The notes under the pieces: generated by a model
Told to the model about the DNA's origin: nothing
What the model saw: only the letters and a program-made list of their open reading frames with translations
The model's database searches: none
Source of the DNA: Bauldia sp965232525
GTDB taxonomy: Bacteria > Pseudomonadota > Alphaproteobacteria > Rhizobiales > Kaistiaceae
Assembly (NCBI RefSeq): GCF_965232525.1
Contig: NZ_OZ246980.1
Span: 3,906,001-3,970,000, forward strand
Direction of reading: 5' to 3'
DNA length: 64,000 bases
Made by a program: the position numbers and the translations under genes
Part shown: positions 7,474 to 16,286 of the stretch, one piece after another
Layout of the letters: each line of letters begins with the position of its first letter
How positions within the stretch are numbered: the stretch's first letter is position 1

Positions 7474-10158
7474 CTACAACCAGCGCTCGACCAGCCGCAG
7501 GCTCGCGTCGCCTGGCGCCGGGCGCACCGAGAAGCCGAGCGTATCCATCAGCTCCAGCATGCTGTGGTTCTCGGCGAGCACGCCGCCCTCGATTGAGCGC
7601 AGGCCGTTGCTCCGCGCCGCCTCCATCAGCCCTTTCATCAGCCGCGAGCCGATCCCCTGCTTCTGCCGGCGATCGTCGACGACAATCGCGAATTCGCATG
7701 ACCTGCCGTCCGGGTTGATGGTGTAGCGGGCGACGCCGACCTGGCGGTCCTTGCCGCCGTCGCGGATCACCGCGATCAGCGCCATTTCGCGGCTGTAGTC
7801 GATCTGGGTGAAGCGGACGAGCATCTCCGGCGTCAATTCGTCGATGCTCTGCATGAAACGGAAGTACTTCGCCTCCGCTGACAGGTCGCGAACGAACGCC
7901 TGCTCGATCTCGGCGTCTTCCGGCCGGATGGGGCGGATGGTCAGCTCGGTCCCGTCGGGCAGCAGGCTCGTCCCGGTGAGTTGCGTCGGATAGGGATGGA
8001 TCGCCATGTGCGCATAAGGCTCGGGCGTCGTGACCGGCCGCCGGACGCTGATCCGCGCGTCGATGGCGATCGCCCCGTCCGGATCGACGAACAACGGGTT
8101 GATGTCCATTTCGTCGATGTGCGGCAACTCGCAGACCAGTTCCGATATCCGCAGGAGCACGTCTTCCAGGACCTCGCGGTTGACGGCCTTGAGATTGCGG
8201 AAGGCGTCGAGCGCCTTCGAGATCCGGGTCCGCGTGATCAATCGGCGGGCGAGCAGATGATTGAGCGGCGGCAGGGCAACAGCGCTGTCGCGCAGGAGTT
8301 CGGTCATCGTGCCGCCGGCGCCAAACGAGATCACCGGTCCGAACACCGGATCGTTCTTGACGCCGACGAGCAGCGATCGTGCGTGTGGCGACTTGACCAT
8401 CGCCTCCACCGTCACGCCGCGGATCGTCGCTTCCGGCCGCGCCGCCGCCACATCGCGCATCAGCGCGTCATAGGTTGGACGGATTTCGGCGGCCGACGTG
8501 ATGTTGAGCCGCACGCCGTCGACATCGGATTTGTGCGAGATATCCGGCGACCAGATTTTCATCGCGACCGGAAAGCCGAGCGTCTCGGCCGCCACCAGGG
8601 CTTCAGCCGCCGAGTGCGCCTGACGGGTCGGGTTGGAGCGGATGTGGAAGGCGCTGAGAATCGCCTTCGATTCGGTATCCGACAGCATCGTCCGCCCGTC
8701 GGCGAGCACCGCCTCGACCACGAGCCGCGCCCCTTCGACATCGGGAAGCTTGCGGTCGTCGGAGAAGGGGCCCGGCGTCTGCAGGAGCAGTTCCTGGTTG
8801 CGGCGGAACTGAGCGAGATAGGAGAACGCCTCGACCGCCCGCTCCGGCGTGGTGAAGTCGGGGATGCCCTCTTGCGACATCCGCACCCGCGCGTCCGCCA
8901 CCCGGGTCTCACCCATGAAGCAGGCGAGCACCGGCTTGCTCTCGTTCGCTTGCATCGCCGCGATCAGGGCGTCCGCCGCCGCCTCCGGCTCGGTCATCGC
9001 CTGCGGCGTCAACATCGCCAGCAGCCCGTCGACCGACTTGTCCTCCAGGCACGCGGTGACCGCCGCGCCGTAGACGTCGGGTCCTGCATCGCCGAGGACG
9101 TCGACCGGGTTACCGCGCGACCAGAACGGCGGCAGCAACGCATCGAGCTTGGCCAGCGTCTCCGGTTCGAGCGCGGCGAGTCGCACCCCGAGGTCGCCGA
9201 CCCGGTCGGCGGCTAGCACGCCCGCGCCACCGCCATTGGTTAGAATCGCCAGGCGATTTCCCTTGACCCGCCGGTTGTGGGAGAGAATCTCCGCCGCCGC
9301 GAAGAGCTGCCCGAAGGTCATCGCCCGGACGACACCGGCCCGCTCCAGCGCCGCGTCGAACACGTCATCGGAGCCGATCAGGGCGCCGGTATGGGTCGCC
9401 GCCGCCTTCGAGCCGCTCTCGTGCCGGCCGGCCTTGAGCACGATCACCGGTTTCGACCGCGCCGCGATCCTGAGGCCGCTCATGAAGGCGCGGGCGTCCT
9501 TGACCCCCTCGACATAGAGCAGGATCGCATCCGACTCTGGGTCCGTGGCGAGGTAGTCGAGAATGTCGCCGAAGTCGGTATCGAGTGCGTTGCCGAGTGA
9601 CACGATGGTCGAGAAGCCGAGATGGTGGGGCGCGGCCCAGTCGACGATCGCCGTGCACAACGCGCCGGACTGCGAGACCAGCGCCAACCGCCCGGGCGGC
9701 GCGCTAGCGTCGAGGAACGTCGCGTTCAGCCCGATCCCCGGCCGCATGACGCCGAGGCAGTTGGGGCCGATGAAGCGGATTTCGGCGCGGCGTGCGGCGT
9801 TGCGCAATCTCGCGGCGAGCGCCTTGCCGGCCTCGCCATGTTCGCCGAAGCCAGCCGAGAGGACGATCGCGCCGCCGACCCGCTTCTCGCCGCACTGGGC
9901 CATGATGTCGGGAACCACCTTGGCCGGCGTGGCGATCACCGCCAGGTCGACCGGTCCCTCGACTTCCGTGATCGTGTCGAAACAGCGCCGTCCGCGGACT
10001 TCGTCATATTTCGGGTTAACCGGGATGACCTCGCCCTTGAAATCGCCATTGGTGAGGTTGGCGAAGACCCGGCCCCCAACCCTTTCGGGATTCTCGCTGG
10101 CGCCGAGAACGGCAATCGTCCGCGGACTGAAGATCGTTTCGAGGCGATGCGGTCCCAT
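7474..10158 (-). CDS. acetate-CoA ligase-like / GNAT fusion protein (PatZ-type lysine acetyltransferase)
   Basis: An 894-residue fusion with the architecture of protein acetyltransferase Pat/YfiQ: an N-terminal CoA-binding domain (ETIFSPRTIAVLGASENPER), succinyl-CoA-ligase-like domains (FIGPNCLGVMRPG at about 131, ATHTGALIGSDD at about 254), an ATP-grasp domain (from about 470, with AMKIWSPDISHKSDVDGV) and a C-terminal GNAT domain (about 735-894, with RRQKQGIGSRLMKG as the acetyl-CoA loop). In characterised relatives only the GNAT part is catalytic; it acetylates lysines of acetyl-CoA synthetase and other enzymes, while the ligase part senses acetyl-CoA. ATG 10158 follows GGAGAG by four bases. 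Monocistronic and convergent with the RTX gene. Confidence 0.9.
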   Translation of the reverse strand: MGPHRLETIFSPRTIAVLGASENPERVGGRVFANLTNGDFKGEVIPVNPKYDEVRGRRCFDTITEVEGPVDLAVIATPAKVVPDIMAQCGEKRVGGAIVLSAGFGEHGEAGKALAARLRNAARRAEIRFIGPNCLGVMRPGIGLNATFLDASAPPGRLALVSQSGALCTAIVDWAAPHHLGFSTIVSLGNALDTDFGDILDYLATDPESDAILLYVEGVKDARAFMSGLRIAARSKPVIVLKAGRHESGSKAAATHTGALIGSDDVFDAALERAGVVRAMTFGQLFAAAEILSHNRRVKGNRLAILTNGGGAGVLAADRVGDLGVRLAALEPETLAKLDALLPPFWSRGNPVDVLGDAGPDVYGAAVTACLEDKSVDGLLAMLTPQAMTEPEAAADALIAAMQANESKPVLACFMGETRVADARVRMSQEGIPDFTTPERAVEAFSYLAQFRRNQELLLQTPGPFSDDRKLPDVEGARLVVEAVLADGRTMLSDTESKAILSAFHIRSNPTRQAHSAAEALVAAETLGFPVAMKIWSPDISHKSDVDGVRLNITSAAEIRPTYDALMRDVAAARPEATIRGVTVEAMVKSPHARSLLVGVKNDPVFGPVISFGAGGTMTELLRDSAVALPPLNHLLARRLITRTRISKALDAFRNLKAVNREVLEDVLLRISELVCELPHIDEMDINPLFVDPDGAIAIDARISVRRPVTTPEPYAHMAIHPYPTQLTGTSLLPDGTELTIRPIRPEDAEIEQAFVRDLSAEAKYFRFMQSIDELTPEMLVRFTQIDYSREMALIAVIRDGGKDRQVGVARYTINPDGRSCEFAIVVDDRRQKQGIGSRLMKGLMEAARSNGLRSIEGGVLAENHSMLELMDTLGFSVRPAPGDASLRLVERWL

Positions 10159-10289
10159 CCGACTCTCCAGGCATAGTGCACTGCGGCGGGGTATACCGCA
10201 CCGCAGCGCACGCTGTTTGACACAAGTCGGATCGCCGGCCGTCTTTTTCCAGTCGGCCGGCGGGGTAAATCGTCGCTGGGATCGGCGCG

Positions 10290-10781
10290 TCAGACGCCGA
10301 TCGGAATCTTGAGGACTTGGCCGGGGAAGATCAGATTCGGATCGCTGATGATCAGCGGATTGGCGCGTGAAATATTGGTGAAAGCACTCGAGTCCCCATA
10401 ATTGGCGGCGGCGATCGCCGACAAGGTGTCGCCGGGCTGCACCACATGCTCCCGGTAACCGATGTAGTCCGGCACGATCCGCGGACCGAAGATCACCGGG
10501 ACCGTTACCTTGTTGATTTCCGAACCGTCCTTGGCGCTTTCTTCGTAGACCTCGACGAACAGCCGATCGAGCTGAAACGCCGCACCCGTCACGTCGACGG
10601 CGAGTTGAAACTGCCCGTGCTCGCCGGTGCCGCCGCCGACATTGAAGAAGCCGGTCCGCTCGTCATGACCGTCATGGACGCGGTACTGAAGGGTTGCCTC
10701 GAACCCCTGGCCGATCCCGCCGATCAGGACCGGATTGCCGACCAAGTCGTAAGGTGCCGGTTGTTGAATAATGTTTGTCAT
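10290..10781 (-). CDS. Gmad2 immunoglobulin-like and LysM domain protein
   Basis: A 163-residue protein. Residues about 12-110 resemble the Gmad2 Ig-like domain (NPVLIGGIGQGFEATLQYRV, then GGGTGEHGQF), and residues about 115-163 form a LysM module (REHVVQPGDTLSAIAAANYG and PNLIFPGQVLKIP) that binds N-acetylglucosamine polymers. ATG 10779-10781 is chosen since GGAGG lies five bases upstream; an ORF start 45 bases earlier lacks one. No signal peptide is recognisable, unusual for a LysM protein, so export may be leaderless. Divergent from the SRPBCC operon. Confidence 0.82.
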   Translation of the reverse strand: MTNIIQQPAPYDLVGNPVLIGGIGQGFEATLQYRVHDGHDERTGFFNVGGGTGEHGQFQLAVDVTGAAFQLDRLFVEVYEESAKDGSEINKVTVPVIFGPRIVPDYIGYREHVVQPGDTLSAIAAANYGDSSAFTNISRANPLIISDPNLIFPGQVLKIPIGV

Positions 10782-10898
10782 CGTCGCCTCCACTTTGCCG
10801 GACTTCATCGGTCCGGACCTGCCCACTAAAGCCCCCCTTCCCGGCTAGCGCTGCAAAACGGTGGATGTTGGGCAGTTATCGCCTCGCCGGGATCATCA

Positions 10899-10928
10899 TT
10901 GACATGTAATCTGTAGCTGACATATAGA
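10899..10928 (+). promoter_or_regulatory. sigma-70-like promoter of the SRPBCC/ArsR operon
   Basis: TTGACA at 10899-10904 and TATAGA at 10923-10928, separated by 18 bp, 28 bp before the start codon at 10957. The hexamer TGACAT occurs twice here (10900 and 10918), a possible binding site for the ArsR protein encoded in the same operon. Confidence 0.6.
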
Positions 10929-10956
10929 AGGTCGACCGCCCCCAATGGAGAGACCC

Positions 10957-11532
10957 ATGTTCCGCACCGTCCTGGCCGCCGCCTGCGCCGTATGCGCCAC
11001 CGCCGCTTCCGCCGCGACCCTCACCCAGACCGCCCACTTCCCAGGCGCCGACGCCGGTGACCTGTTCGCCATGTACATGTCGACCGACGGCCACGCGGCG
11101 ATCACCGGTTTGCCGGCCCGCTTCGTCAACACCGGAGGCGACCCTGTCGAGACCGCGGGGATCGGCGATCGCCTCGCCGCCTTCTGCTTCACGCCCGACC
11201 AGTGCGGCCTTGATGCGCGGATCATCGACGTCCAGAAAGCACCGGGCGCCCACACCGTTGTGATGTCGTGGTGGAATTTCGGTTGGGTCTCCGCCGTCAA
11301 TCCCGACGACGTCGCCGCCAGCCCGCGCGGCGCGCTCGACTCGACCCTGGTGCTCACGTTCCGCGACACGCCGACCGGCGCCCAGATCGAACTGGTGCAG
11401 GCCAACGTGCCCGACTACAAGGTGCGCATACCGAACCCGGACGGCTCGGAGGAAATCGGTCCGCTCAGCCAGATCGTCAACACCCACTGGAACACGCTCT
11501 ATTGGGACAGGATCCGCGGCTTGACCGAGTAG
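10957..11532 (+). CDS. exported SRPBCC/AHSA1-like protein
   Basis: A 191-residue protein with a signal peptide (MFRTVLAAACAVCATAASAA, cleavage near residue 20) and a domain resembling the activator-of-Hsp90/START-like fold: DLFAMYMSTDGHAAITG at the first helix and LVLTFRDTPTGAQIELVQAN near the end, the usual pattern of AHSA1 proteins. An exported member is uncommon. ATG 10957 has GGAGAG four bases upstream; the earlier ATG at 10945 overlaps that site. First gene of a three-gene operon with an ArsR regulator and a cytoplasmic SRPBCC protein. Ligand unknown. Confidence 0.75.
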   Translation: MFRTVLAAACAVCATAASAATLTQTAHFPGADAGDLFAMYMSTDGHAAITGLPARFVNTGGDPVETAGIGDRLAAFCFTPDQCGLDARIIDVQKAPGAHTVVMSWWNFGWVSAVNPDDVAASPRGALDSTLVLTFRDTPTGAQIELVQANVPDYKVRIPNPDGSEEIGPLSQIVNTHWNTLYWDRIRGLTE

Positions 11533-11557
11533 CCGTCCGGCGACGATCGGAGGGGCC

Positions 11558-11893
11558 TTGACCTATCGGCTGCAAGGGGTGTTCACGGCGATTGCCGACC
11601 CGCACCGCCGGGCGATGCTCGATTATCTGGCGGCCGGCGAACTATCGGCCGGCGAGCTTGCCGCCAAGTTCGACATCTCGCGGCCGGCGGTCGCCAACCA
11701 CCTGAAGATTCTCGAAGACAACCGGCTGGTGCGGATCACCCGGCGCGGCCGGCGGCGCATGCATAGCCTCGACCCGCACGGTCTGCTCGAGGTGCGCGAC
11801 TGGCTGAACCGCTACGCCGCGTTCTGGGACGACCGGCTCGACACCCTGAAGGCGCTGGTCGAGGCGGAAGGCAAAGACGAGGCGACCGAATGA
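11558..11893 (+). CDS. ArsR-family winged-helix regulator
   Basis: A 111-residue regulator, with the winged helix-turn-helix at about 8-75: ADPHRRAMLDYLAAGELSAG, then FDISRPAVANHLKILEDNRL as recognition helix and wing. No metal-binding CxC is present, as in the subgroup paired with SRPBCC/AHSA1 proteins. TTG at 11558 is the start because GGAGGGG precedes it by about four bases and no better start exists. Its TGA overlaps the ATG of the next gene. Probably represses its own operon. Confidence 0.88.
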   Translation: MTYRLQGVFTAIADPHRRAMLDYLAAGELSAGELAAKFDISRPAVANHLKILEDNRLVRITRRGRRRMHSLDPHGLLEVRDWLNRYAAFWDDRLDTLKALVEAEGKDEATE

Positions 11894-12342
11894 CCGACAC
11901 CGACGCCATCCACCGCACCATCACCATCGCCGCCCCCATCGACCGGGTGTGGGCCTACCTCACCGAGCGCGACAAGATCGCCGCGTGGTTGATGCCCAAC
12001 ACCTTCGTGCCGGAGACCGGCCGGCGCTTTACCATGGATTGCCCGCCCGGCATCGGCTCCGGCGCGCCGATCGCGTGCGCGGTCACCGAATGCGTGCCGC
12101 CCGCCGACGGCCGCGCTCGCCTCGCCTATACCTGGGCGATCGACCGGCCGCCGATCGAAACCCTGCTCACCATCGAGCTCACCGGAACCGCCGCCACCAC
12201 CCGCCTCGATTTGGTCCACTCCGGCTGGTCCCAGCTCGACCCGGCCGATGCCTACGTCCGCGACCGCCACGAACAGGGCTGGGACGTGCTGCTCACCCAG
12301 CACCTGATGCCGCTGGTGGTGGGCAAGGCGCCCGGCGCATAG
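11890..12342 (+). CDS. SRPBCC/AHSA1 family protein
   Basis: A 150-residue START-like hydrophobic-ligand-binding protein: N-terminal IHRTITIAAPIDRVWAYLTE is the standard AHSA1 opening, followed by a beta grasp and a C-terminal long helix with HEQGWDVLL. Start overlaps the stop of the ArsR gene (ATGA, 11890-11893), the common ArsR-SRPBCC pair. Natural ligand not predictable. Confidence 0.88.
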   Translation: MTDTDAIHRTITIAAPIDRVWAYLTERDKIAAWLMPNTFVPETGRRFTMDCPPGIGSGAPIACAVTECVPPADGRARLAYTWAIDRPPIETLLTIELTGTAATTRLDLVHSGWSQLDPADAYVRDRHEQGWDVLLTQHLMPLVVGKAPGA

Positions 12343-12408
12343 ACATCCCCCAATCCGAATCACCGCCGTCGTGCTAGACAGGGTCTGACCTGAGGTCGGA
12401 GGCCCGAC

Positions 12409-13860
12409 TTGGAGCAGCACGTCGTCGACCTGACCGGCATCGCCTTCGTGATGGCGATCGCCGCGTTGCTCGGCTTCCTGCTGATGCGCTTCCGCCAGCC
12501 GCCGATCGTCGGCTACATCCTCGCCGGAATCGTGCTCGGCCCGACCGGTCTCGGCCTCGTCTCCAACACCGAATCGATCACCATCCTCGCCGAGCTCGGC
12601 GTGATCATGCTGCTCTTCCTGATCGGCATGGAGATGTCGGTCCGCGCCTTCCGCACTGTCGCCGGCATCGCCTCGATCGTCGCCGGCGGGCAAATCGCCG
12701 CGAGCCTGGCGGTCACTGTCCTCCTCGGCCTGGTGTTCGGCTGGGCGATCGAGGCGATCGTCGCCCTCGCCTTCGTCCTCGCGATTTCCTCGACCGCCGT
12801 CGCCATGCAGATGCTGGAGGAAATCGGTCAGCTGCGCACCGCCACCGGCCGGATCACCGTTGGCGTGCTCATCGCCCAGGACATCGCGGTGGTGCCGATG
12901 CTGGTGCTGCTTGGCTCGTTCGGCGCCGAGACCGACGTCGGCGCGTTGGTGATCAAGCTGGCGGTCGCCGCGATCCTGATCGTCGCCCTGCTTCGCTACC
13001 TCTCGGTGCGGCCCGGCAAGCTGCCGATCCCCTTCGCCGAGCGTATCCGCGAACGGATCGACATGGTGGCGGTCGCGAGCGTCGCCTTCTGCTTCGGGGC
13101 CGCGGCGCTCACCAGCGTATTCGGCCTGTCGGCCGCCTTCGGCGCCTTCGTCGCCGGCCTGGTGATCGCCGGCTCGAACCTGCGCGCCGAGGCGATCGCT
13201 GCCACCCATCCGATCCAGAGCCTCCTGATCGTCGTCTTCTTCCTGTCGATCGGCCTGCTGATCGATCTCACCTATGTGGTTGCCAATCTCGGCACGGTGA
13301 TTGTCGTCGTGCTCGCGGTGCTTGTCGCCAAGACCGTTGTCAACGTGCTGCTGCTCCGCGCGGTCGGACGACCATGGGAGCAGGCGTTCCCCGGCGGCCT
13401 GATCATGTCGCAAATCGGCGAGTTCTCGTTCGTGCTGGCCGCGAGCGGCCTCGCCGCCGGCGCCGTCGACGCCGACACCTACCGCCTGGCCATCGCGGTG
13501 ATCGCCATCTCGCTGCTGGTCAGTCCGCTATGGATGGTGTCGCTGCGCCGTTTCCAGATCACCGCCAGCCACGGAATCACCAGCTTTCGCGAGGCTTTAG
13601 CCGAAGTTTATGCCACCGAGATCGAAGAGATCGTCCGGGGCCGGCTCGCCGTCACCCGCGGTCTCGATCGCGGCCGGCGACAGGCTCGTGCGCTCCGCAT
13701 CGTCTGGCGGAGACGGCGGCGAGCCAGGCGAAGCCGGCGTGGGGCGGACGCCGCACCGGAGGAAGCCCCGTCAATCGCGACCGCGGCACCGGACGACGTC
13801 AGCCCGGACAAACCGCCCGAGTCCGCGGAGCCACCAGCGCCGCCAAAATCCAGGCCCTGA
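12409..13860 (+). CDS. CPA2 family monovalent cation:proton antiporter
   Basis: A 483-residue inner-membrane exchanger of the KefB/RosB type with about 12 predicted membrane spans in the first 390 residues. The opening PPIVGYILAGIVLGPTGLG, the LAELGVIMLLFLIGMEMS helix and the AQDIAVVPMLVLLG segment with its functional Asp are diagnostic. The TrkA-N nucleotide-binding domain of KefB is missing; the C-terminus is instead an Arg-rich then Pro/Ser-rich tail of about 90 residues. TTG 12409 is the start, with GGAGG six bases upstream. Single gene; likely K+/H+ or Na+/H+ exchange. Confidence 0.88.
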   Translation: MEQHVVDLTGIAFVMAIAALLGFLLMRFRQPPIVGYILAGIVLGPTGLGLVSNTESITILAELGVIMLLFLIGMEMSVRAFRTVAGIASIVAGGQIAASLAVTVLLGLVFGWAIEAIVALAFVLAISSTAVAMQMLEEIGQLRTATGRITVGVLIAQDIAVVPMLVLLGSFGAETDVGALVIKLAVAAILIVALLRYLSVRPGKLPIPFAERIRERIDMVAVASVAFCFGAAALTSVFGLSAAFGAFVAGLVIAGSNLRAEAIAATHPIQSLLIVVFFLSIGLLIDLTYVVANLGTVIVVVLAVLVAKTVVNVLLLRAVGRPWEQAFPGGLIMSQIGEFSFVLAASGLAAGAVDADTYRLAIAVIAISLLVSPLWMVSLRRFQITASHGITSFREALAEVYATEIEEIVRGRLAVTRGLDRGRRQARALRIVWRRRRRARRSRRGADAAPEEAPSIATAAPDDVSPDKPPESAEPPAPPKSRP

Positions 13861-13890
13861 CCGCTGACAATGCTCGGGCGCGAGCGCCCG

Positions 13891-14701
13891 CTATCGGCCG
13901 AACGCCGCGTTGGACAGCGACCGGATCGCCTCGAACACCCCCGGCGCGCCGGCGATCGCAACGGTACCGTCGGCGACCACTGTTCGTGGATTAGGCGGGA
14001 CGACCTTGCCGCCCGCCTCTTCGACGAGACAGAAGCTCGCCAGGCAGTCCCACGCATTCATGTGCGGTTCGCTGTAGCCGATCAGACGCCCGGCGGCGAC
14101 ATAGGCCAGCATGAGGGCGCCCGAGGCGTTCCGGTAGAACACGCCACCCTGGGAGAGAAGGGCGTCGATCAGGCCGACGACCTGGTGCTGTTCGGCGCGG
14201 TTCGACGACCCGACCCCGAGCGTTCCCTCGCCGAGCGATTGCGACGACGACACCCGGATCGGCTCGCCGTTGAGGAACGCTCCACCGCCCCGTCGGGCAT
14301 GGAACGTCTCGCCGACCGATGGCTCGTGCACCACACCGACCACCGACACGCCATCGCGCACGCACGCGATCGCAACGCACCAGGCCGGAATGCCCGCCAC
14401 GAAGTTCGCCGTTCCGTCGATCGGATCGATCACCCAGACGAAACCGGATTGTCCTTCGACCGGCGGATGCTCCTCGCCGACGATCGCGTCGTCGGGATAA
14501 GTGGCGGCGATCGCCGCCCGGATGACGAGTTCGACCTCGCGGTCGGCCTCCGACACCAGATCCTGGTGCCCCTTGGATTCGATCGTCAGCGTGTCGCGGG
14601 CCCTGAAGTGGCGTAGCCCGATCTTTCCCGCCGCGCGCCGTCTCGACGGCGAACGCGACCCTTTGATCGAGGTTTTCGGGCGAATGGGTCACGGGGTCCA
14701 C
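13891..14701 (-). CDS. inositol monophosphatase family protein, apparent N-terminal frameshift
   Basis: A Mg-dependent phosphomonoesterase of the IMPase/histidinol-phosphatase superfamily. Metal-site motifs are GEEHP, WVIDPIDGTANF and NAWDC, and the C-terminal half is intact. The body is open from about 14635 to the TAG at 13891, but its frame has no start codon before the GTG at 14556, inside the conserved SEADREVE motif. The missing N-terminus (FAVETAR, from GTG 14701) lies in another frame and joins the body (AAGKIGLRHF) near 14632-14638, within a GC-dinucleotide run. So either a two-base deletion or a sequencing error is present. If real, the gene makes no full protein. Substrate uncertain. 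Confidence 0.75.
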
Positions 14702-14718
14702 TCCAAGCGTACTGGAAG

Positions 14719-14753
14719 AAAAATCACCGCGGCCTCGGATAAGGCCGCGGTGA
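14719..14753 (-). terminator. rho-independent terminator of sodB
   Basis: Perfect 11-bp stem TCACCGCGGCC (14724-14734 on the plus strand) with GGCCGCGGTGA (14743-14753), followed on the minus strand by five T residues (14719-14723). It lies 30 bp after the superoxide dismutase stop codon. Confidence 0.9.
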
Positions 14754-14782
14754 GCAATGCAGGCTTCTGGAAGCGATCGCCG

Positions 14783-15388
14783 TCAGCTCGACATCGCGCT
14801 CTCGTAGAGCTCCAGCACGTAGTCCCAGTCGATGAGGTTGTCGAACCACGCTTCGAGATATTTCGGCCGGGCGTTGCGATAGTCGATGTAATAGGAGTGC
14901 TCCCACACGTCGCAGCCGAGGATCGGCGTCGCGCCATGGACCAGCGGGTTCTCGCCGTTTGGCGTCTTGGAGACCTGCAGCTTGCCGTCGGCGACCGAAA
15001 GCCAGGACCAGCCCGAGCCGAACTGTGTGGCACCGGCCTGCAGGAAATCGGTCCGGAACTTGTCGAACCCGCCGAGTTCGCTGTCGATGGCCGTCGCCAG
15101 CGCGCCGGGAACCGAGGTGCCGCCGCCACCCTGCTTCATCCATTTCCAGAAATGGATGTGGTTGTAGTGCTGGGCGGCGTTGTTGAAGAGGCCGGCATTC
15201 TTCGAATAGCTGAGCTTGACGATCTCCTCGAGGCTCTTGTCCTCCAGCCCCGACCCTTCGAGCAGTTTGTTGCCGTTGGTGACGTACGCCTGATGGTGCT
15301 TGTCGTGGTGATACTCCAGCGTCTCTTTGGACATGTAGGGCTGGAGGGCTTCGTAATCGTAAGGCAGGGGCGGCAGTTCGAACGCCAT
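14783..15388 (-). CDS. sodB: superoxide dismutase, Fe/Mn type
   Basis: A 201-residue cytoplasmic enzyme that dismutates superoxide to oxygen and hydrogen peroxide. Metal ligands are recognisable: His in LEYHHDKHHQAYV near residue 26, His in the NHIHFW region near 79, and Asp and His in CDVWEHSYYIDY near 163-167. Residues GGFDKF and GSGWSWL fit the iron-type alphaproteobacterial enzymes, though Fe and Mn forms are not safely separable. ATG 15386-15388 has AAGGAG six bases upstream. Own terminator follows; monocistronic. Confidence 0.96.
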   Translation of the reverse strand: MAFELPPLPYDYEALQPYMSKETLEYHHDKHHQAYVTNGNKLLEGSGLEDKSLEEIVKLSYSKNAGLFNNAAQHYNHIHFWKWMKQGGGGTSVPGALATAIDSELGGFDKFRTDFLQAGATQFGSGWSWLSVADGKLQVSKTPNGENPLVHGATPILGCDVWEHSYYIDYRNARPKYLEAWFDNLIDWDYVLELYESAMSS

Positions 15389-15794
15389 GACAAGCTCCTT
15401 TTTTCTCTGGTTGGTGACGCAACCCTGCCGTCGCCCGGCACGATCACGGGTGCAGCGATAACCGCCGGCAAGATAAGCATGCGCGGCGGTTGCCACAACT
15501 AGGATCGGCAGGGCGAACCGGCGACAGTCGGCAACCGTTTTCGCCCCTGGGCGGGACGAAGGGAAAAATCGCCTCATCGCCGCCGGATGCCGCCGGTCAC
15601 GAAAAGTTTGATTTGGACCAGTTCCAATATCCGGTGTCGCCGGTTTATCGTTCTCCCTTCGCGGTGCTGCGGCTACGGCCGGAGCGCGAGTGAACGCACA
15701 GGGTCGCGATCGGCACCTTCGTTCGCGGTGCGCGGATCGAATAGGTTCCAGCTTTGAAGTGTTCTAGCTGGTGTCACCATCGACGGAGGACGGG
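15389..15794. other. divergent intergenic region sodB / cytochrome c
   Basis: 406 bp without a convincing gene. It must carry the promoters of sodB (minus) and the cytochrome gene (plus). No clear operator or repeat was recognised. Confidence 0.4.
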
Positions 15795-16232
15795 ATGAAA
15801 CTGAAAATGGGATTGGCGGCGATTGCTTTCGTTGTCGGCGCGACCGGTTTCGCCATGGCGAACCAGGACATAATCGATCTGCGCAAGCAGATCATGAAGA
15901 CCAACGGCCAGGCGGCCAAGGTCTCGGGCATGATGCTTCAGGGCCAGATTCCCTTCGATGCAACCGTGGCGGCCGCCGCCGCTTCGTCGATCGCGGGGTC
16001 CAACGCCGTGTTCGCTGACTTTTTCCCGGAGGGGACGGAGACCGGCGACACCAAGGCGCGCGACACCATCTGGAGCGATCCGGAAGGATTCGCCGCCGCC
16101 TCGCAGGCCACCGTTGTGGCCGCCGAAGCGGCCGCTGCCGCCGCGGCGGACGGCCCCGAAGCCTTCGGCGCTGCGTTCCAGGCGCTCGGCGCGACTTGCG
16201 GCGCCTGCCACGAGGATTACCGCGTCAACTGA
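15795..16232 (+). CDS. periplasmic cytochrome c, class II (c-prime-like)
   Basis: A 145-residue exported cytochrome: signal peptide (MKLKMGLAAIAFVVGATGFAMA), four-helix bundle with Ala-rich helices, and a single heme-binding motif CGACHEDYR at the extreme C-terminus, the hallmark of class II cytochromes c. ATG 15795 has GGAGG five bases upstream, preferred over the frame start at 15771. Followed by its own terminator. Electron partner unknown; cytochromes c-prime often bind nitric oxide. Confidence 0.93.
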   Translation: MKLKMGLAAIAFVVGATGFAMANQDIIDLRKQIMKTNGQAAKVSGMMLQGQIPFDATVAAAAASSIAGSNAVFADFFPEGTETGDTKARDTIWSDPEGFAAASQATVVAAEAAAAAAADGPEAFGAAFQALGATCGACHEDYRVN

Positions 16233-16254
16233 CCTCCATGATCATGTGACGCGA

Positions 16255-16281
16255 GCGGCGCGGCGCAAGCCGCGCCGCTTT
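16255..16281 (+). terminator. terminator of the cytochrome c gene
   Basis: Perfect 10-bp stem GCGGCGCGGC (16255-16264) and GCCGCGCCGC (16269-16278) with a four-base loop and a short T tract. It also separates this gene from the convergent M20 peptidase. Confidence 0.8.
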
Positions 16282-16286
16282 CGCGT

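Noticed and set aside
11812..13413. 533-codon open frame on the minus strand opposite the antiporter gene
   Set aside because: It is rich in Asp, Gly, Arg and His as expected from the antisense of a high-GC membrane-protein gene; the plus strand has full CPA2 family motifs.
14501..15502. 333-codon plus-strand frame over sodB
   Set aside because: Antisense of superoxide dismutase, which has all metal ligands on the minus strand.
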